Assembly: GCA_015709675.1 (NCBI GenBank)
Contig: CP054182.1
Location: 2,583,448-2,647,447 of the forward strand
Length of the DNA stretch: 64,000 nt
Reading direction: 5' to 3'
Source: Ignavibacteriales bacterium
GTDB lineage: Bacteria > Bacteroidota > Ignavibacteria > Ignavibacteriales > Ignavibacteriaceae
Shown: piece after piece, positions 7,307-15,717 of the stretch
Position numbering within the stretch: position 1 is the first letter of the stretch
Layout of the letters: each line of letters begins with the position of its first letter
Made by a program: the position numbers and the translations under genes
Notes under the pieces: model-generated
Databases searched by the model: none
What the model saw: only the letters and a program-made list of their open reading frames with translations
What the model was told of the DNA's origin: nothing

Positions 7307-8797
7307 GTGTTCATTGACATAAATAAAGTTTCCGTATTATTCAAGTATGATCAGTATGATCCGCTGCTGTTTGCTTCATCCTTTTTTCTGTTTCTATTCC
7401 TGGGTCTGCTTTTAATTCTGTCGGTAATCAGAGACAGAAAAATTCAGACTTTTATTCTGATAGCTTTCTCCGTTTTCTTTTATTATAAAGCATCAGGAGA
7501 TTTGCTGGGCCTGCTGATTGCGGCAGGAATCGCGAATTATTTCATCGGAAAAGGAATTTACCGGACGGAAGGCCAGGGTGGCAAGCGTGCTTTATTGCTG
7601 CTGGGTGTATTAGTAAATCTCGGTGTGCTCGTTTACTTTAAATACACAAATTTCCTGATCGAGATTTACAACTCCGCGATGAATGGATCCATTGAGGCAT
7701 GGGATATCATACAGCCGCTGGGTATTTCATTTTATATTTTTAAGGCACTCAGCTATCTTTTTGATATTTATCTGGAGATGCATGAACCGGAAGAAAGCTT
7801 TTTTGATTTCTTTTTGTACCTCTCCTTTTTTCCGGCAGTTTTATCCGGACCGATTGACCGGGCTGGTGATTTCCTTACGCAAATAAAAAATCCTCTTCCT
7901 TTTACGAATGCTACCATTGCCAAGGCAGTTTTTCTGATTTCAATGGGTCTGCTTAAGAAAAATCTGATTGCAGATTATATCAGCATAAATTTTGTGGAAA
8001 GAGTCTTTGACGAGCCGGCGAGGTTCACCGGAGTTGAAAATCTTCTAGCTGTTTACGGATATACTCTTCAGATTTACTGCGATTTTTCAGGATATACCGA
8101 TATGGCGATAGGGATCGGTATGCTCATGGGCTTCAAGATGATGGATAACTTTAATTATCCTTACAAAGCCGTGAGTGTAACTGATTTCTGGAGAAGATGG
8201 CACCTTTCACTTTCTGCCTGGCTGCAGAATTATTTATTTAAGCCTATTCAGATCGGTCTGCGTTCCTTTAAAATCTGGGGGAATGCTGCTGCAATTCTGA
8301 TTACTTTTACGCTTTGCGGACTTTGGCATGGTGCCAGTTACAATTTTATTATCTGGGGTCTTCTTCATGCATTCTTTATGGTTTTTTCCCTTTTTACTAA
8401 GAATATCAGAGAGAGTATTGCATCGTTCTTAAGAATAAAAGACACACGGTTTCATAAGTTCCTGAAGGTTTTTATCACATTCCACCTTATTGCATTTGCC
8501 TGGATATTTTTCAGAGCATCATCCTTTGAGAAGGCTGAGACCGTTTTGAAACAGATTGCAACTTTTTTTCAGCCGGAAGTATTCCCTCAGTTTGTTGATG
8601 CATTTTTTCCTGTCTTTATCCTTATGTGCATCGGATATATAATACATTTTCTTCCATCCCGTCTGGAAAATGTTCTGCAAACATTTCTTGAGAAAATTAC
8701 ACTTCCCGGGCAGGCGGTTGTACTGGCCATTGCGATTTGGATTTCAGCTCAGGCCCGCTTCGCTGATCTTCAGCCATTTATATATTTTCAGTTCTGA
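7307..8797 (+). CDS. MBOAT-family membrane O-acyltransferase (AlgI/DltB-like)
   Basis: 496 residues with about ten to twelve hydrophobic helices. MBOAT features are the PLGISFYIFKALSYLFDIY stretch, DFSGYTDMAIGIG (around residue 260), FWRRWH (295-299) and LCGLWHGASYNFIIWGLLH, in which His341 corresponds to the catalytic His of AlgI and DltB. These proteins move an acyl group from a cytoplasmic donor to an acceptor on the far side of the membrane. With a carrier protein directly upstream the donor is probably acyl-ACP rather than acetyl-CoA, as in DltB. The chosen start is GTG at 7307, since no in-frame ATG lies near the first helix. This start is uncertain by a few codons. Confidence 0.9.
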   Translation: MFIDINKVSVLFKYDQYDPLLFASSFFLFLFLGLLLILSVIRDRKIQTFILIAFSVFFYYKASGDLLGLLIAAGIANYFIGKGIYRTEGQGGKRALLLLGVLVNLGVLVYFKYTNFLIEIYNSAMNGSIEAWDIIQPLGISFYIFKALSYLFDIYLEMHEPEESFFDFFLYLSFFPAVLSGPIDRAGDFLTQIKNPLPFTNATIAKAVFLISMGLLKKNLIADYISINFVERVFDEPARFTGVENLLAVYGYTLQIYCDFSGYTDMAIGIGMLMGFKMMDNFNYPYKAVSVTDFWRRWHLSLSAWLQNYLFKPIQIGLRSFKIWGNAAAILITFTLCGLWHGASYNFIIWGLLHAFFMVFSLFTKNIRESIASFLRIKDTRFHKFLKVFITFHLIAFAWIFFRASSFEKAETVLKQIATFFQPEVFPQFVDAFFPVFILMCIGYIIHFLPSRLENVLQTFLEKITLPGQAVVLAIAIWISAQARFADLQPFIYFQF

Positions 8798-8800
8798 TTT

Positions 8801-9985
8801 ATGAAAACACTTCTTCTCATTTTTTTGTGCAGTATTATGTACGCAGATTCAACCAAAGTGCTGGAGATTATTTCCAGCGTTAAAAAGAACCACGCTCCTG
8901 ACAAAAGGACTGCAATATTTACGGTAGATGCGGATTTCACTAAAAGCACTCCGCTTCTTTCGGGTGAAACAAACATTCCGGATGCACTCGAAGAACTCCG
9001 GTCTAAACTTAAAGATGCAAATATAGCTTCAGATTTTGCGATTGAAGTTCTGCCCCAAAAGAACCTGGGTGAAAATACCATGGCTGTTGTCTGTATATCA
9101 GTGGCTAATCACAGAACAGACCCGAAACATTCGGCAGAAATGGCCACACAATCATTAATGGGCACTGTTGTAAAAGTATGGAAAAAAAGAGGTGAGTGGT
9201 ATCTGGTTCAGACTCCGGATAATTATCTCGGATGGGTTGATGATGATGGCATCCAATTGATGAATCAGAGTCAGATCAGAGACTGGCTTGCTTCTGAAAG
9301 AGTTATAGTTACGGTTCCTTATGCACTGCTGAGAAGTGATGCTTCTGAAAAGAGTCCGGTTATTTCAGATTTAACCGCAGGCAATTTGCTGAGAAAAATC
9401 GGAATGAAGGGAGATTACTATCATCTCCGGACTCCTGACGGAAGGGAAGGCTATCTTTCAGTCAGCAATTCTGCTTCATTCACTGATTGGGTAAACGGAA
9501 CTGAACTGAATGGTGAAAATATTCTTAATTCGGCAGCGGAATTTATGGGTTATCCGTATCTCTGGGGCGGAACTTCAACCAAAGGAGTAGATTGCAGCGG
9601 ATTCACTAAATCCGTTTATTTCATGAACGGACTGATTACGCCCCGCGACGCTTCACAGCAGGTTTATTCAGGCATACTGGTTGATACGAAAGATGGTTTC
9701 TCGAAACTTGAACCCGGGGATCTGCTCTTCTTTGGCTTTAAGGAAACGGATACCACAAGAGAAAGAATAACTCATGTTGGCATCTATATCGGGAACGATG
9801 AATTTATTCACTCAAGCGGAAAAGTTAAAATTAACAGTCTGAATAAAACAAAACCCAACTTCAGTCCTTTCAGATTCAATACGTTTATAAGGGCCAAAAG
9901 ATTTTTTATCAATCCTGAAGCAAACGGACTTACTTTCATTAAAAATAGCCCGGCTTATTTTCTGAAGGAGAATCTGCCGCAATGA
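8801..9985 (+). CDS. NlpC/P60 peptidase with SH3 domains (muropeptide endopeptidase)
   Basis: 394 residues with a signal peptide (1-15). Residues ~75-225 hold two bacterial SH3-like modules (GTVVKVWKKRGEWYLVQTPDNYLGWV and PYALLRSDASEKSPVI...). The NlpC/P60 domain (~235-370) has catalytic Cys265 in GVDCSGFT, His325 in THVGIYIG and the polar His337 in EFIHSSG. The architecture matches YkfC-type gamma-D-glutamyl-diamino-acid peptidases, which release L-Ala-D-Glu from peptidoglycan peptides. The following gene, overlapping by 4 nt, encodes the matching L-Ala-D/L-Glu epimerase, which supports that role. It starts 3 nt after the MBOAT stop and may belong to the same transcript. Confidence 0.9.
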   Translation: MKTLLLIFLCSIMYADSTKVLEIISSVKKNHAPDKRTAIFTVDADFTKSTPLLSGETNIPDALEELRSKLKDANIASDFAIEVLPQKNLGENTMAVVCISVANHRTDPKHSAEMATQSLMGTVVKVWKKRGEWYLVQTPDNYLGWVDDDGIQLMNQSQIRDWLASERVIVTVPYALLRSDASEKSPVISDLTAGNLLRKIGMKGDYYHLRTPDGREGYLSVSNSASFTDWVNGTELNGENILNSAAEFMGYPYLWGGTSTKGVDCSGFTKSVYFMNGLITPRDASQQVYSGILVDTKDGFSKLEPGDLLFFGFKETDTTRERITHVGIYIGNDEFIHSSGKVKINSLNKTKPNFSPFRFNTFIRAKRFFINPEANGLTFIKNSPAYFLKENLPQ

Positions 9986-11115
9986 GCTCATCACGCAGAG
10001 ATTTTATAAAAATAGCATCTATGAGTGCAGGAGCACTGATGCTCAATCCGTTAAGTTCGATTGCTTCAGCAGCACAATCATCCATTTTTTCCGGAAAGAA
10101 AATGAAACTTCGATTCAGACCTTATACATTAGAGTTAAAACACGTTTTTACCATAGCAACAAGTTCAAGAACCACCACACCGGTGATGCTCACTGAAATT
10201 GAATATGAAGGTATAACAGGTTTTGGTGAGGCATCTATGCCGCCATATTTGGGTGAATCTCAGGAATCAGCCGCGGCATTTCTTTCTAAGGTTGATCTGG
10301 GACAATTTTCTGATCCCTTTGATCTTGAAAATATCTTAACGTATGTAGATGGAGTTGCACCTGGAAACCCTGCCGCCAAGGCATCGGTTGATATTGCTCT
10401 GCACGATCTCATAGGAAAGCTGCTTAATGCTCCTCTTTATAAAATATGGGGATTTGACAAAACAAAAACTCCGTATACCTCTTTCACCATTGGTATAGAT
10501 AAACCGGATGTTGTCAGACAGAAAACTAAAGAAGCTGCTGAATTTAAGATTCTTAAAATTAAACTTGGCAGAGATACTGACAAGGAGATGATTGAGACGA
10601 TACGCTCAGTTACTGATCAGCCGCTTTGCGTGGATGTAAATCAGGGATGGAAGGACAGGAACTTTGCACTGGAAATGATTCATTACTGCCAGGAACAGGG
10701 AGTTGTTTTTATAGAGCAGCCAATGCCTAAAGAAAATCTTGACGATAATGCGTGGCTTACGGAAAGAAGTCCTCTGCCTACCATTGGCGATGAAGCAGTA
10801 CAACGGCTTCCTGATGTCCTTAAGGCCCATAAGATATATTCCGGAATTAATATTAAATTAATGAAAAGCACCGGGCTTCGTGAAGCTCACAAAATGCTTA
10901 CTCTGGCAAGAGCTCTTGATATGAAAGTAATGCTTGGCTGCATGACAGAAACTTCATGCGCAATATCGGCCGCGGCACAAATTTCACCAATGGTTGATTG
11001 GGCGGATCTGGACGGTGCTCTTCTCATAGGTAATGATATTTATAAGGGGACTCAAATAATTGACGGCAAAGTCACCCTGAGTGACGGACCCGGTATCGGT
11101 ATTTCAAAGATATAG
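9982..11115 (+). CDS. L-Ala-D/L-Glu (dipeptide) epimerase, Tat-exported
   Basis: 377 residues of the enolase superfamily, muconate-lactonizing subgroup. Catalytic and metal residues are visible: KIK (Lys192, Lys194), Asp218 in VDVNQG, Glu245 in EQPM, Asp270 in GDEA and Lys292 in NIKLMKSTG. The C-terminal ADLDGALLIGND (Asp342, Asp344) is the DxD motif that binds the dipeptide amino group in L-Ala-D/L-Glu epimerases. The N-terminus SSSRRDFIKIASMSAGALML is a twin-arginine signal, so the enzyme should work outside the cytoplasm, unlike E. coli YcjG or B. subtilis YkfB. It overlaps the NlpC/P60 gene by 4 nt. Together they would turn released L-Ala-D-Glu into L-Ala-L-Glu before uptake. Confidence 0.93.
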   Translation: MSSSRRDFIKIASMSAGALMLNPLSSIASAAQSSIFSGKKMKLRFRPYTLELKHVFTIATSSRTTTPVMLTEIEYEGITGFGEASMPPYLGESQESAAAFLSKVDLGQFSDPFDLENILTYVDGVAPGNPAAKASVDIALHDLIGKLLNAPLYKIWGFDKTKTPYTSFTIGIDKPDVVRQKTKEAAEFKILKIKLGRDTDKEMIETIRSVTDQPLCVDVNQGWKDRNFALEMIHYCQEQGVVFIEQPMPKENLDDNAWLTERSPLPTIGDEAVQRLPDVLKAHKIYSGINIKLMKSTGLREAHKMLTLARALDMKVMLGCMTETSCAISAAAQISPMVDWADLDGALLIGNDIYKGTQIIDGKVTLSDGPGIGISKI

Positions 11116-11123
11116 GAGCTGCT

Positions 11124-12449
11124 ATGTTAAAAATTTTATTGTTTTTTGTAATGTCTGCGATGATGATAACTGCAAATGATGGCGGAAAGATTTTTCCGTA
11201 TAAATATGAAAACTATCTGCTTGATAACGGACTGAAAGCGATACTAATTCCCATGAAGGGAAGCGGCATAATTGCGTATTACTCCGTTGTGCGCACAGGA
11301 AGCAGGGATGAGTGGGAACCCGGTAAATCAGGATTTGCTCATTTTTTTGAACATATGATGTTCAGAGGAACAGAAAAATTTCCTGCTGATATGTATGATA
11401 GTATTGTCACCAGTATTGGAGCTGATGCAAATGCCTATACCAGTTCCGATCTGACAGTCTATCACATGAAATTTGCCTCTGATGATCTGGAAACGGTTAT
11501 CAGCATTGAATCTGACCGCTTCCAGTTTCTGCGTTACACCCTTGAGCAGTTTCAGACTGAAGCAGGTGCCGTTTATGGCGAATACCGCAAAAACAGAACA
11601 AACCCCTGGTCAGTAGTTTTTGAGGAAATGGCTGATCTTGCTTATGATAAGCACACGTATAAACATACCACCATGGGTTTTGAACGGGATATAAAAGATA
11701 TGCCCAATCAGTATGAATACAGTCTTTCATTCTACAACAGATACTACCGCCCGTCTAATGTAGTCCTGGTGCTTGCCGGTGACTTTGAAACCGATAAGGC
11801 AAAGGCTCTCATAACCAAATACTATGGAAACTGGAAACCCGGATATGTTGCTCCGCAGATTGAAACAGAACCGGAGCAGAAGGCCTTCAGGAAGAAGGAA
11901 GTTCAGTATGAAGGTAAATCACTCCCGTTGATCTTGTTAAGCTATAAGAGTGATGCGTTTTCCGCAAAGAATAAAAACCTTCTGTCCACAATTTATTTTG
12001 CGGAACTTGCTTTTGGTTCAACAAGTGATCTTTATAAAAAACTCGTGCTCAATGAACAGAAAGTTCAGTTTATCGGTGCTTCTCCGGCAGAAAACAGAGA
12101 TCCGGGCATGTTTGATATCTATTCCATGATAAAAGATGAAAAAGATGTTGATTATGTATTGGCAGAGATAGAAAAAACGATACAACAGTTCAAGGATCAG
12201 CCGGTTGATGAAACCCGGCTCAATAACTTAAAGAAGAGGAATAAATACTCATTCATTATGGGACTTGATAACCCGAATTCTGTTGCATCTGCTCTTCCTC
12301 AGCTTATTACCGTAACAGGAGGTATTGAAGTAATTGATGAAATGTATTCAGAATTGGAAAAACTGACACCCGCAGATATACAAAATGCCGTGAAACATTA
12401 TTTTACAAAGGAACGAAGCAATCTGATTATTCTGAAAGGAAGTAAATAA
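11124..12449 (+). CDS. M16 family zinc peptidase, active subunit
   Basis: 441 residues with an N-terminal signal sequence (MLKILLFFVMSAMMITA). The inverted zinc motif HFFEH gives His73, Glu76 and His77. The third ligand Glu153 lies in EAGAVYGEYRKNR, at the usual distance of about 76 residues. It is half the size of insulysin and forms one half of a two-gene M16B pair with the next ORF. These periplasmic pairs degrade peptides. It follows the epimerase by 8 nt with an AGGAGCTG ribosome binding site, so it could belong to the same murein or peptide-salvage transcript. The substrate is unknown. Confidence 0.93.
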   Translation: MLKILLFFVMSAMMITANDGGKIFPYKYENYLLDNGLKAILIPMKGSGIIAYYSVVRTGSRDEWEPGKSGFAHFFEHMMFRGTEKFPADMYDSIVTSIGADANAYTSSDLTVYHMKFASDDLETVISIESDRFQFLRYTLEQFQTEAGAVYGEYRKNRTNPWSVVFEEMADLAYDKHTYKHTTMGFERDIKDMPNQYEYSLSFYNRYYRPSNVVLVLAGDFETDKAKALITKYYGNWKPGYVAPQIETEPEQKAFRKKEVQYEGKSLPLILLSYKSDAFSAKNKNLLSTIYFAELAFGSTSDLYKKLVLNEQKVQFIGASPAENRDPGMFDIYSMIKDEKDVDYVLAEIEKTIQQFKDQPVDETRLNNLKKRNKYSFIMGLDNPNSVASALPQLITVTGGIEVIDEMYSELEKLTPADIQNAVKHYFTKERSNLIILKGSK

Positions 12450-12450
12450 T

Positions 12451-13938
12451 ATGAAAACGATTTATGTTTCACTTTTACTTATCTTCAGCGGAATACTCAT
12501 GTTTGGTGCAGAACAAGATAATTTGGTTATTCAAAAAAGTGATAACCCTGTCATTTCGATAAAAGTATGGTTTAAAACCGGCTGGCAGGATGATCCTGCA
12601 GATAAAAAAGGTTTATCATCAATAACTGCACAGATGCTATCAGAAGGGGGAACAAAATCTCTTACCTACGAAAAAGTACTGGATTTCTTTTTCCCTCTTG
12701 CTGCTGACTTCTCAGTCAGTTCTTCGATGGAAATGACGGTAGTTAATGCGAGGATTCATAAGGATAATCTGGAAGAGTTTTATCCTGTTTTCATTGACCA
12801 TCTTCTTAATCCTGGTTTCAGAGAAGAAGATTTACAGCGTGTAAAACAGAATACATTAAACTATATAAAGACAACTCTTCGCTATTCAAGCGATGAAGAA
12901 CTTGGTAAGGCAGTACTGTATAATGAGATTTTCAAAAATACTCCTTACGAAAATATAGGTGCAGGGACGGTATCCTCAATTGAAAGTATCACTATAAAAG
13001 ATATACAGGAAAGCTTTACCCGGTATTTTAACCGTTCAAATTATGTTCTAGGCATCTCCGGCGCTGCAGACGAAAAATTTATTGCAAGAATACAGTCTGA
13101 TTTAAATAAATTATCTGCGGGTAAAGTAAACAGTTATCCGAAGATAACTCCTGATAAGATTAACGGCCTGGAGACAGTAATTGTTAATAAAAAAGCTGCT
13201 GCAACAGCAATTTCATTTGGTTTCCCGATTAATCTAGTCCGCGGAAGCAGAGAATGGTACGCCCTGGCAATTGCTAATTCCTGGCTGGGCGAACACCGTA
13301 ATTCAAGTTCACACCTCTACCAGGTAATACGGGAGAAAAGAGGGCTTAATTATGGTGATTATTCATATATCGAGAATTTCCCTAATGGCGGAAGATATCA
13401 GATGCCTCCCGCAAATGTATCAAGAAGAAATCAGATTTTTGAGATTTGGATAAGACCTGTTCCTAATGAAACCCGGCACTTTTCTTTGCGGGCAGCTATG
13501 AGAGAACTGCAACTGCTTATTGATAATGGAATGAGCAAGGAAGATTTTGAAACCACGCGCAAATTCCTTCGTAATTATGTTCTTCATTTTGCTCCGTCCG
13601 AAGATAAACAGCTTGCTTATGCCCTGGATGACAAATTCTATGGAATTAACGGTTCGCATCTTCAGAAATTCCGTCAAATGATGGCGGAAATAACTCTTGA
13701 AGAAGTTAATGCTGCAATTAAAAAGCATTTGCAGTACAATAATATGAAGATCGTATTCATCACTGAGAATGGTGAGCAGCTTAAAGATGATCTGGTAAAA
13801 AATACCTCATCACCCATTCAATACTCTTCTCCAAAATCAGCAGATATTCTTGAAGAAGATAAATTGATTATTGATTATAAACTGCCATTCAAAAGCAATT
13901 CTGTTAAAGTTGTTGCAGTTGAAGAATTGTTCAAGTGA
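12451..13938 (+). CDS. M16 family peptidase, non-catalytic partner subunit
   Basis: 495 residues with a signal peptide (to about residue 20). It has the M16 fold but no HxxEH: the corresponding stretch reads LTAQMLSEGGTKS-like (SSITAQMLSEGGTKSL). The conserved substrate-binding region of partner subunits is present (IREKRGLNYGDYSYIENF). It starts 1 nt after the active subunit stop and should form the heterodimer with it, as known for other bacterial M16B pairs. The stop codon overlaps the GTG of the next gene. Confidence 0.9.
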   Translation: MKTIYVSLLLIFSGILMFGAEQDNLVIQKSDNPVISIKVWFKTGWQDDPADKKGLSSITAQMLSEGGTKSLTYEKVLDFFFPLAADFSVSSSMEMTVVNARIHKDNLEEFYPVFIDHLLNPGFREEDLQRVKQNTLNYIKTTLRYSSDEELGKAVLYNEIFKNTPYENIGAGTVSSIESITIKDIQESFTRYFNRSNYVLGISGAADEKFIARIQSDLNKLSAGKVNSYPKITPDKINGLETVIVNKKAAATAISFGFPINLVRGSREWYALAIANSWLGEHRNSSSHLYQVIREKRGLNYGDYSYIENFPNGGRYQMPPANVSRRNQIFEIWIRPVPNETRHFSLRAAMRELQLLIDNGMSKEDFETTRKFLRNYVLHFAPSEDKQLAYALDDKFYGINGSHLQKFRQMMAEITLEEVNAAIKKHLQYNNMKIVFITENGEQLKDDLVKNTSSPIQYSSPKSADILEEDKLIIDYKLPFKSNSVKVVAVEELFK

Positions 13939-15590
13939 TACGAATTATTAGCTGCCGTCTTATATTATTTATCGTAATTATGTTTGCAGCAGGCTGCTCC
14001 GGAAGTTCAGCTTCAGCACTGCACTTCCGGTTTAACCACGCGGGATATTTTCCTGAAGGTTTTAAAGAAGCAATTATTTTTTCTTCTTCGGAGATTGCCG
14101 GTTCAAAAGTAAAAATGATATCTGCCGGAAGCGGAAAGACCGTAAAAGAGTTCACTCTGAGAAATAACCGTGGGACCTGGGGGAAATTCAGATACCACTA
14201 TGCTGTTACCTTTTCAGATATAAAGCAGAAGGGGGAGTATTATCTGCAGATTGATAAAGTCCGCTCCGATAATTTTACCATCGGAAATGAAAAGTACCAT
14301 ACACTGCTCCCACAGGTGTTGGATTTTTTCAGAATCCAGCGGTGCGGTCCAACGAATCCTCATCTGCATGGTGTCTGTCATCTATATGATTCCTACAAAA
14401 TAGTAGGGGATGAAGCATTCGGCAATGTTGATGTAACAGGGGGCTGGCATGACGCAGGTGATTATATAAAATTCACCAATACGACAGCAGTTTCTGCGTA
14501 TCTGCTTGCCTTAAGTTATGTTCTTAATCCTTCTCTTCATGAAAAGGATATAAATAAAAACGGAGCGCCCGATATTCTTGAGGAAATAAAGGTGGCCCTT
14601 GACTGGCTGCTCAGATGCAACTATGCAGAAGGCAAACTGATTACTCAGGTTCAGGATATGAGAGATCATGACGTAGGCTGGAGATTACCGGAGAACGATA
14701 CACTGAAGTTTGACCGTCCGGCCTATAAAGGGGAGGGGAAAAATATTTATGGTATTTATTCCGCGGTGATGGCTCTCGGAGCCAAAATCTGGAGTTCCAG
14801 GTTAAATGAAAAAGAATTTGCTGAGAAATGCAGGGCAGCTGCGGAAAAATTCTATTCTGCCGCTTCTTCGGTTCCTGATATTGATGTCGCTTTCACAGGT
14901 ATGTATCAGGATAAAAGTCATCAGGGTAAGATGCTTCTTGGCGCTCTGGAGTTATATAATCTGACCGGCCGGCAAAAGTATCATGACGATGCCAAACGGA
15001 TGTCATCAGGATTGCAGCCAGATTACTGGTGGAGCTGGGGTGACCTGAACGCGCTTGCAAGTTTCCGGTCTGCTCAATTAGTAAAAACCGGAACAGCTGT
15101 TCTGGAAATTAACCTTGGCGGCTTTAACAAAGCGAAGGATAATACTGTATATGGTGATGCCGGAGTGTATACATGGGGAACCACCACGACTTTGTTTGGT
15201 ATTGCAGCAAAAGCGATGATGTATCGGTTTTTAAATTCTGCAAACACTTATGATACTCTTGCGATTAGGCAATTCGATTATATTTTTGGAAAAAATCCTT
15301 GGGGTAAATCATTCGTTGTTGGTTTAGGCAGTTCGTCTGTACGGTATTTGCATTCTCAGATCGGTTATTTTAATAACAATAATTTGCCCGGGGGGATTGC
15401 AGCAGGTCCGGCAACCACTGAAATGCTAAAAAACTACAACATCACCAGAAAGAACTTCGCCGGGCAGGAATTCAACTCGTCAGAAGTTGCTTATTATGAC
15501 GACCGTGATGATTATGTAACAAATGAACCAGCAATAATCACAAATGCAACTGCTGTTTTTGCGATGACATTGCTTCTTACTTATTATTAA
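13935..15590 (+). CDS. Glycoside hydrolase family 9 endoglucanase-like lipoprotein
   Basis: 551 residues. The N-terminus ends in a lipobox-like FAAGC (Cys about residue 22), so it should be lipid-anchored. An N-terminal Ig-like CelD_N domain (HFRFNHAGYFPEGFKEAIIFS) precedes the (alpha/alpha)6 GH9 domain with GGWHDAGDYIKF, which carries the catalytic base Asp. The C-terminal DDYVTNEPAIITNATAVFAM contains the acid Glu. The usual PHHR motif of the family is reduced to RYLHSQ here, which suggests altered subsite binding. The start is GTG, overlapping the previous stop. Position just before the TPR-barrel/GT2 genes parallels BcsZ, the cellulase found in cellulose-secretion operons. It may edit or release the polymer rather than feed the cell. 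Confidence 0.88.
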   Translation: MIRIISCRLILFIVIMFAAGCSGSSASALHFRFNHAGYFPEGFKEAIIFSSSEIAGSKVKMISAGSGKTVKEFTLRNNRGTWGKFRYHYAVTFSDIKQKGEYYLQIDKVRSDNFTIGNEKYHTLLPQVLDFFRIQRCGPTNPHLHGVCHLYDSYKIVGDEAFGNVDVTGGWHDAGDYIKFTNTTAVSAYLLALSYVLNPSLHEKDINKNGAPDILEEIKVALDWLLRCNYAEGKLITQVQDMRDHDVGWRLPENDTLKFDRPAYKGEGKNIYGIYSAVMALGAKIWSSRLNEKEFAEKCRAAAEKFYSAASSVPDIDVAFTGMYQDKSHQGKMLLGALELYNLTGRQKYHDDAKRMSSGLQPDYWWSWGDLNALASFRSAQLVKTGTAVLEINLGGFNKAKDNTVYGDAGVYTWGTTTTLFGIAAKAMMYRFLNSANTYDTLAIRQFDYIFGKNPWGKSFVVGLGSSSVRYLHSQIGYFNNNNLPGGIAAGPATTEMLKNYNITRKNFAGQEFNSSEVAYYDDRDDYVTNEPAIITNATAVFAMTLLLTYY

Positions 15591-15594
15591 TGAT

Positions 15595-15611
15595 CGTCTC
15601 ATATAGAGACA
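15595..15611. promoter_or_regulatory. Candidate activator site 1 (TGTCTCA-N3-TGAGACA type)
   Basis: CGTCTCA-TAT-AGAGACA matches the perfect palindrome found at 21123-21139 with two outer mismatches. It lies 88 bp (centre to -24) before the sigma-54-like element at 15690 and just after the GH9 stop. A simple mRNA hairpin is an alternative reading. Confidence 0.5.
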
Positions 15612-15624
15612 ATAAAAATTTAAG

Positions 15625-15641
15625 AATCTCAAAATAAGACA
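15625..15641. promoter_or_regulatory. Candidate activator site 2 (TGTCTCA-N3-TGAGACA type)
   Basis: AATCTCA-AAA-TAAGACA followed by ATTG. The core CTCAAAAT and the trailing ACAATTG are identical to the site at 21123-21143. Its centre is 30 bp from site 1, about three helical turns, as expected for tandem enhancer sites. Confidence 0.5.
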
Positions 15642-15689
15642 ATTGCAATGTTTTTATCTTGCTTTATGAGCGTTAATCGAATATGATTT

Positions 15690-15705
15690 TGGTATGGTTT
15701 TTGTG
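15690..15705 (+). promoter_or_regulatory. Candidate sigma-54 promoter (-24/-12)
   Basis: TGGTATGGTTTTTGTG fits TGGCACG-N4-TTGCW with the GG/G(C) spacing kept and C-to-T changes at both C positions of the core. The same variant (TGGTAyG-N4-TTTGTG) recurs at 21211. A start about 12 bp downstream would fall almost on the ATG at 15718, implying a nearly leaderless mRNA, which weakens or makes unusual this call. Confidence 0.42.
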
Positions 15706-15717
15706 TGATACGGTATT

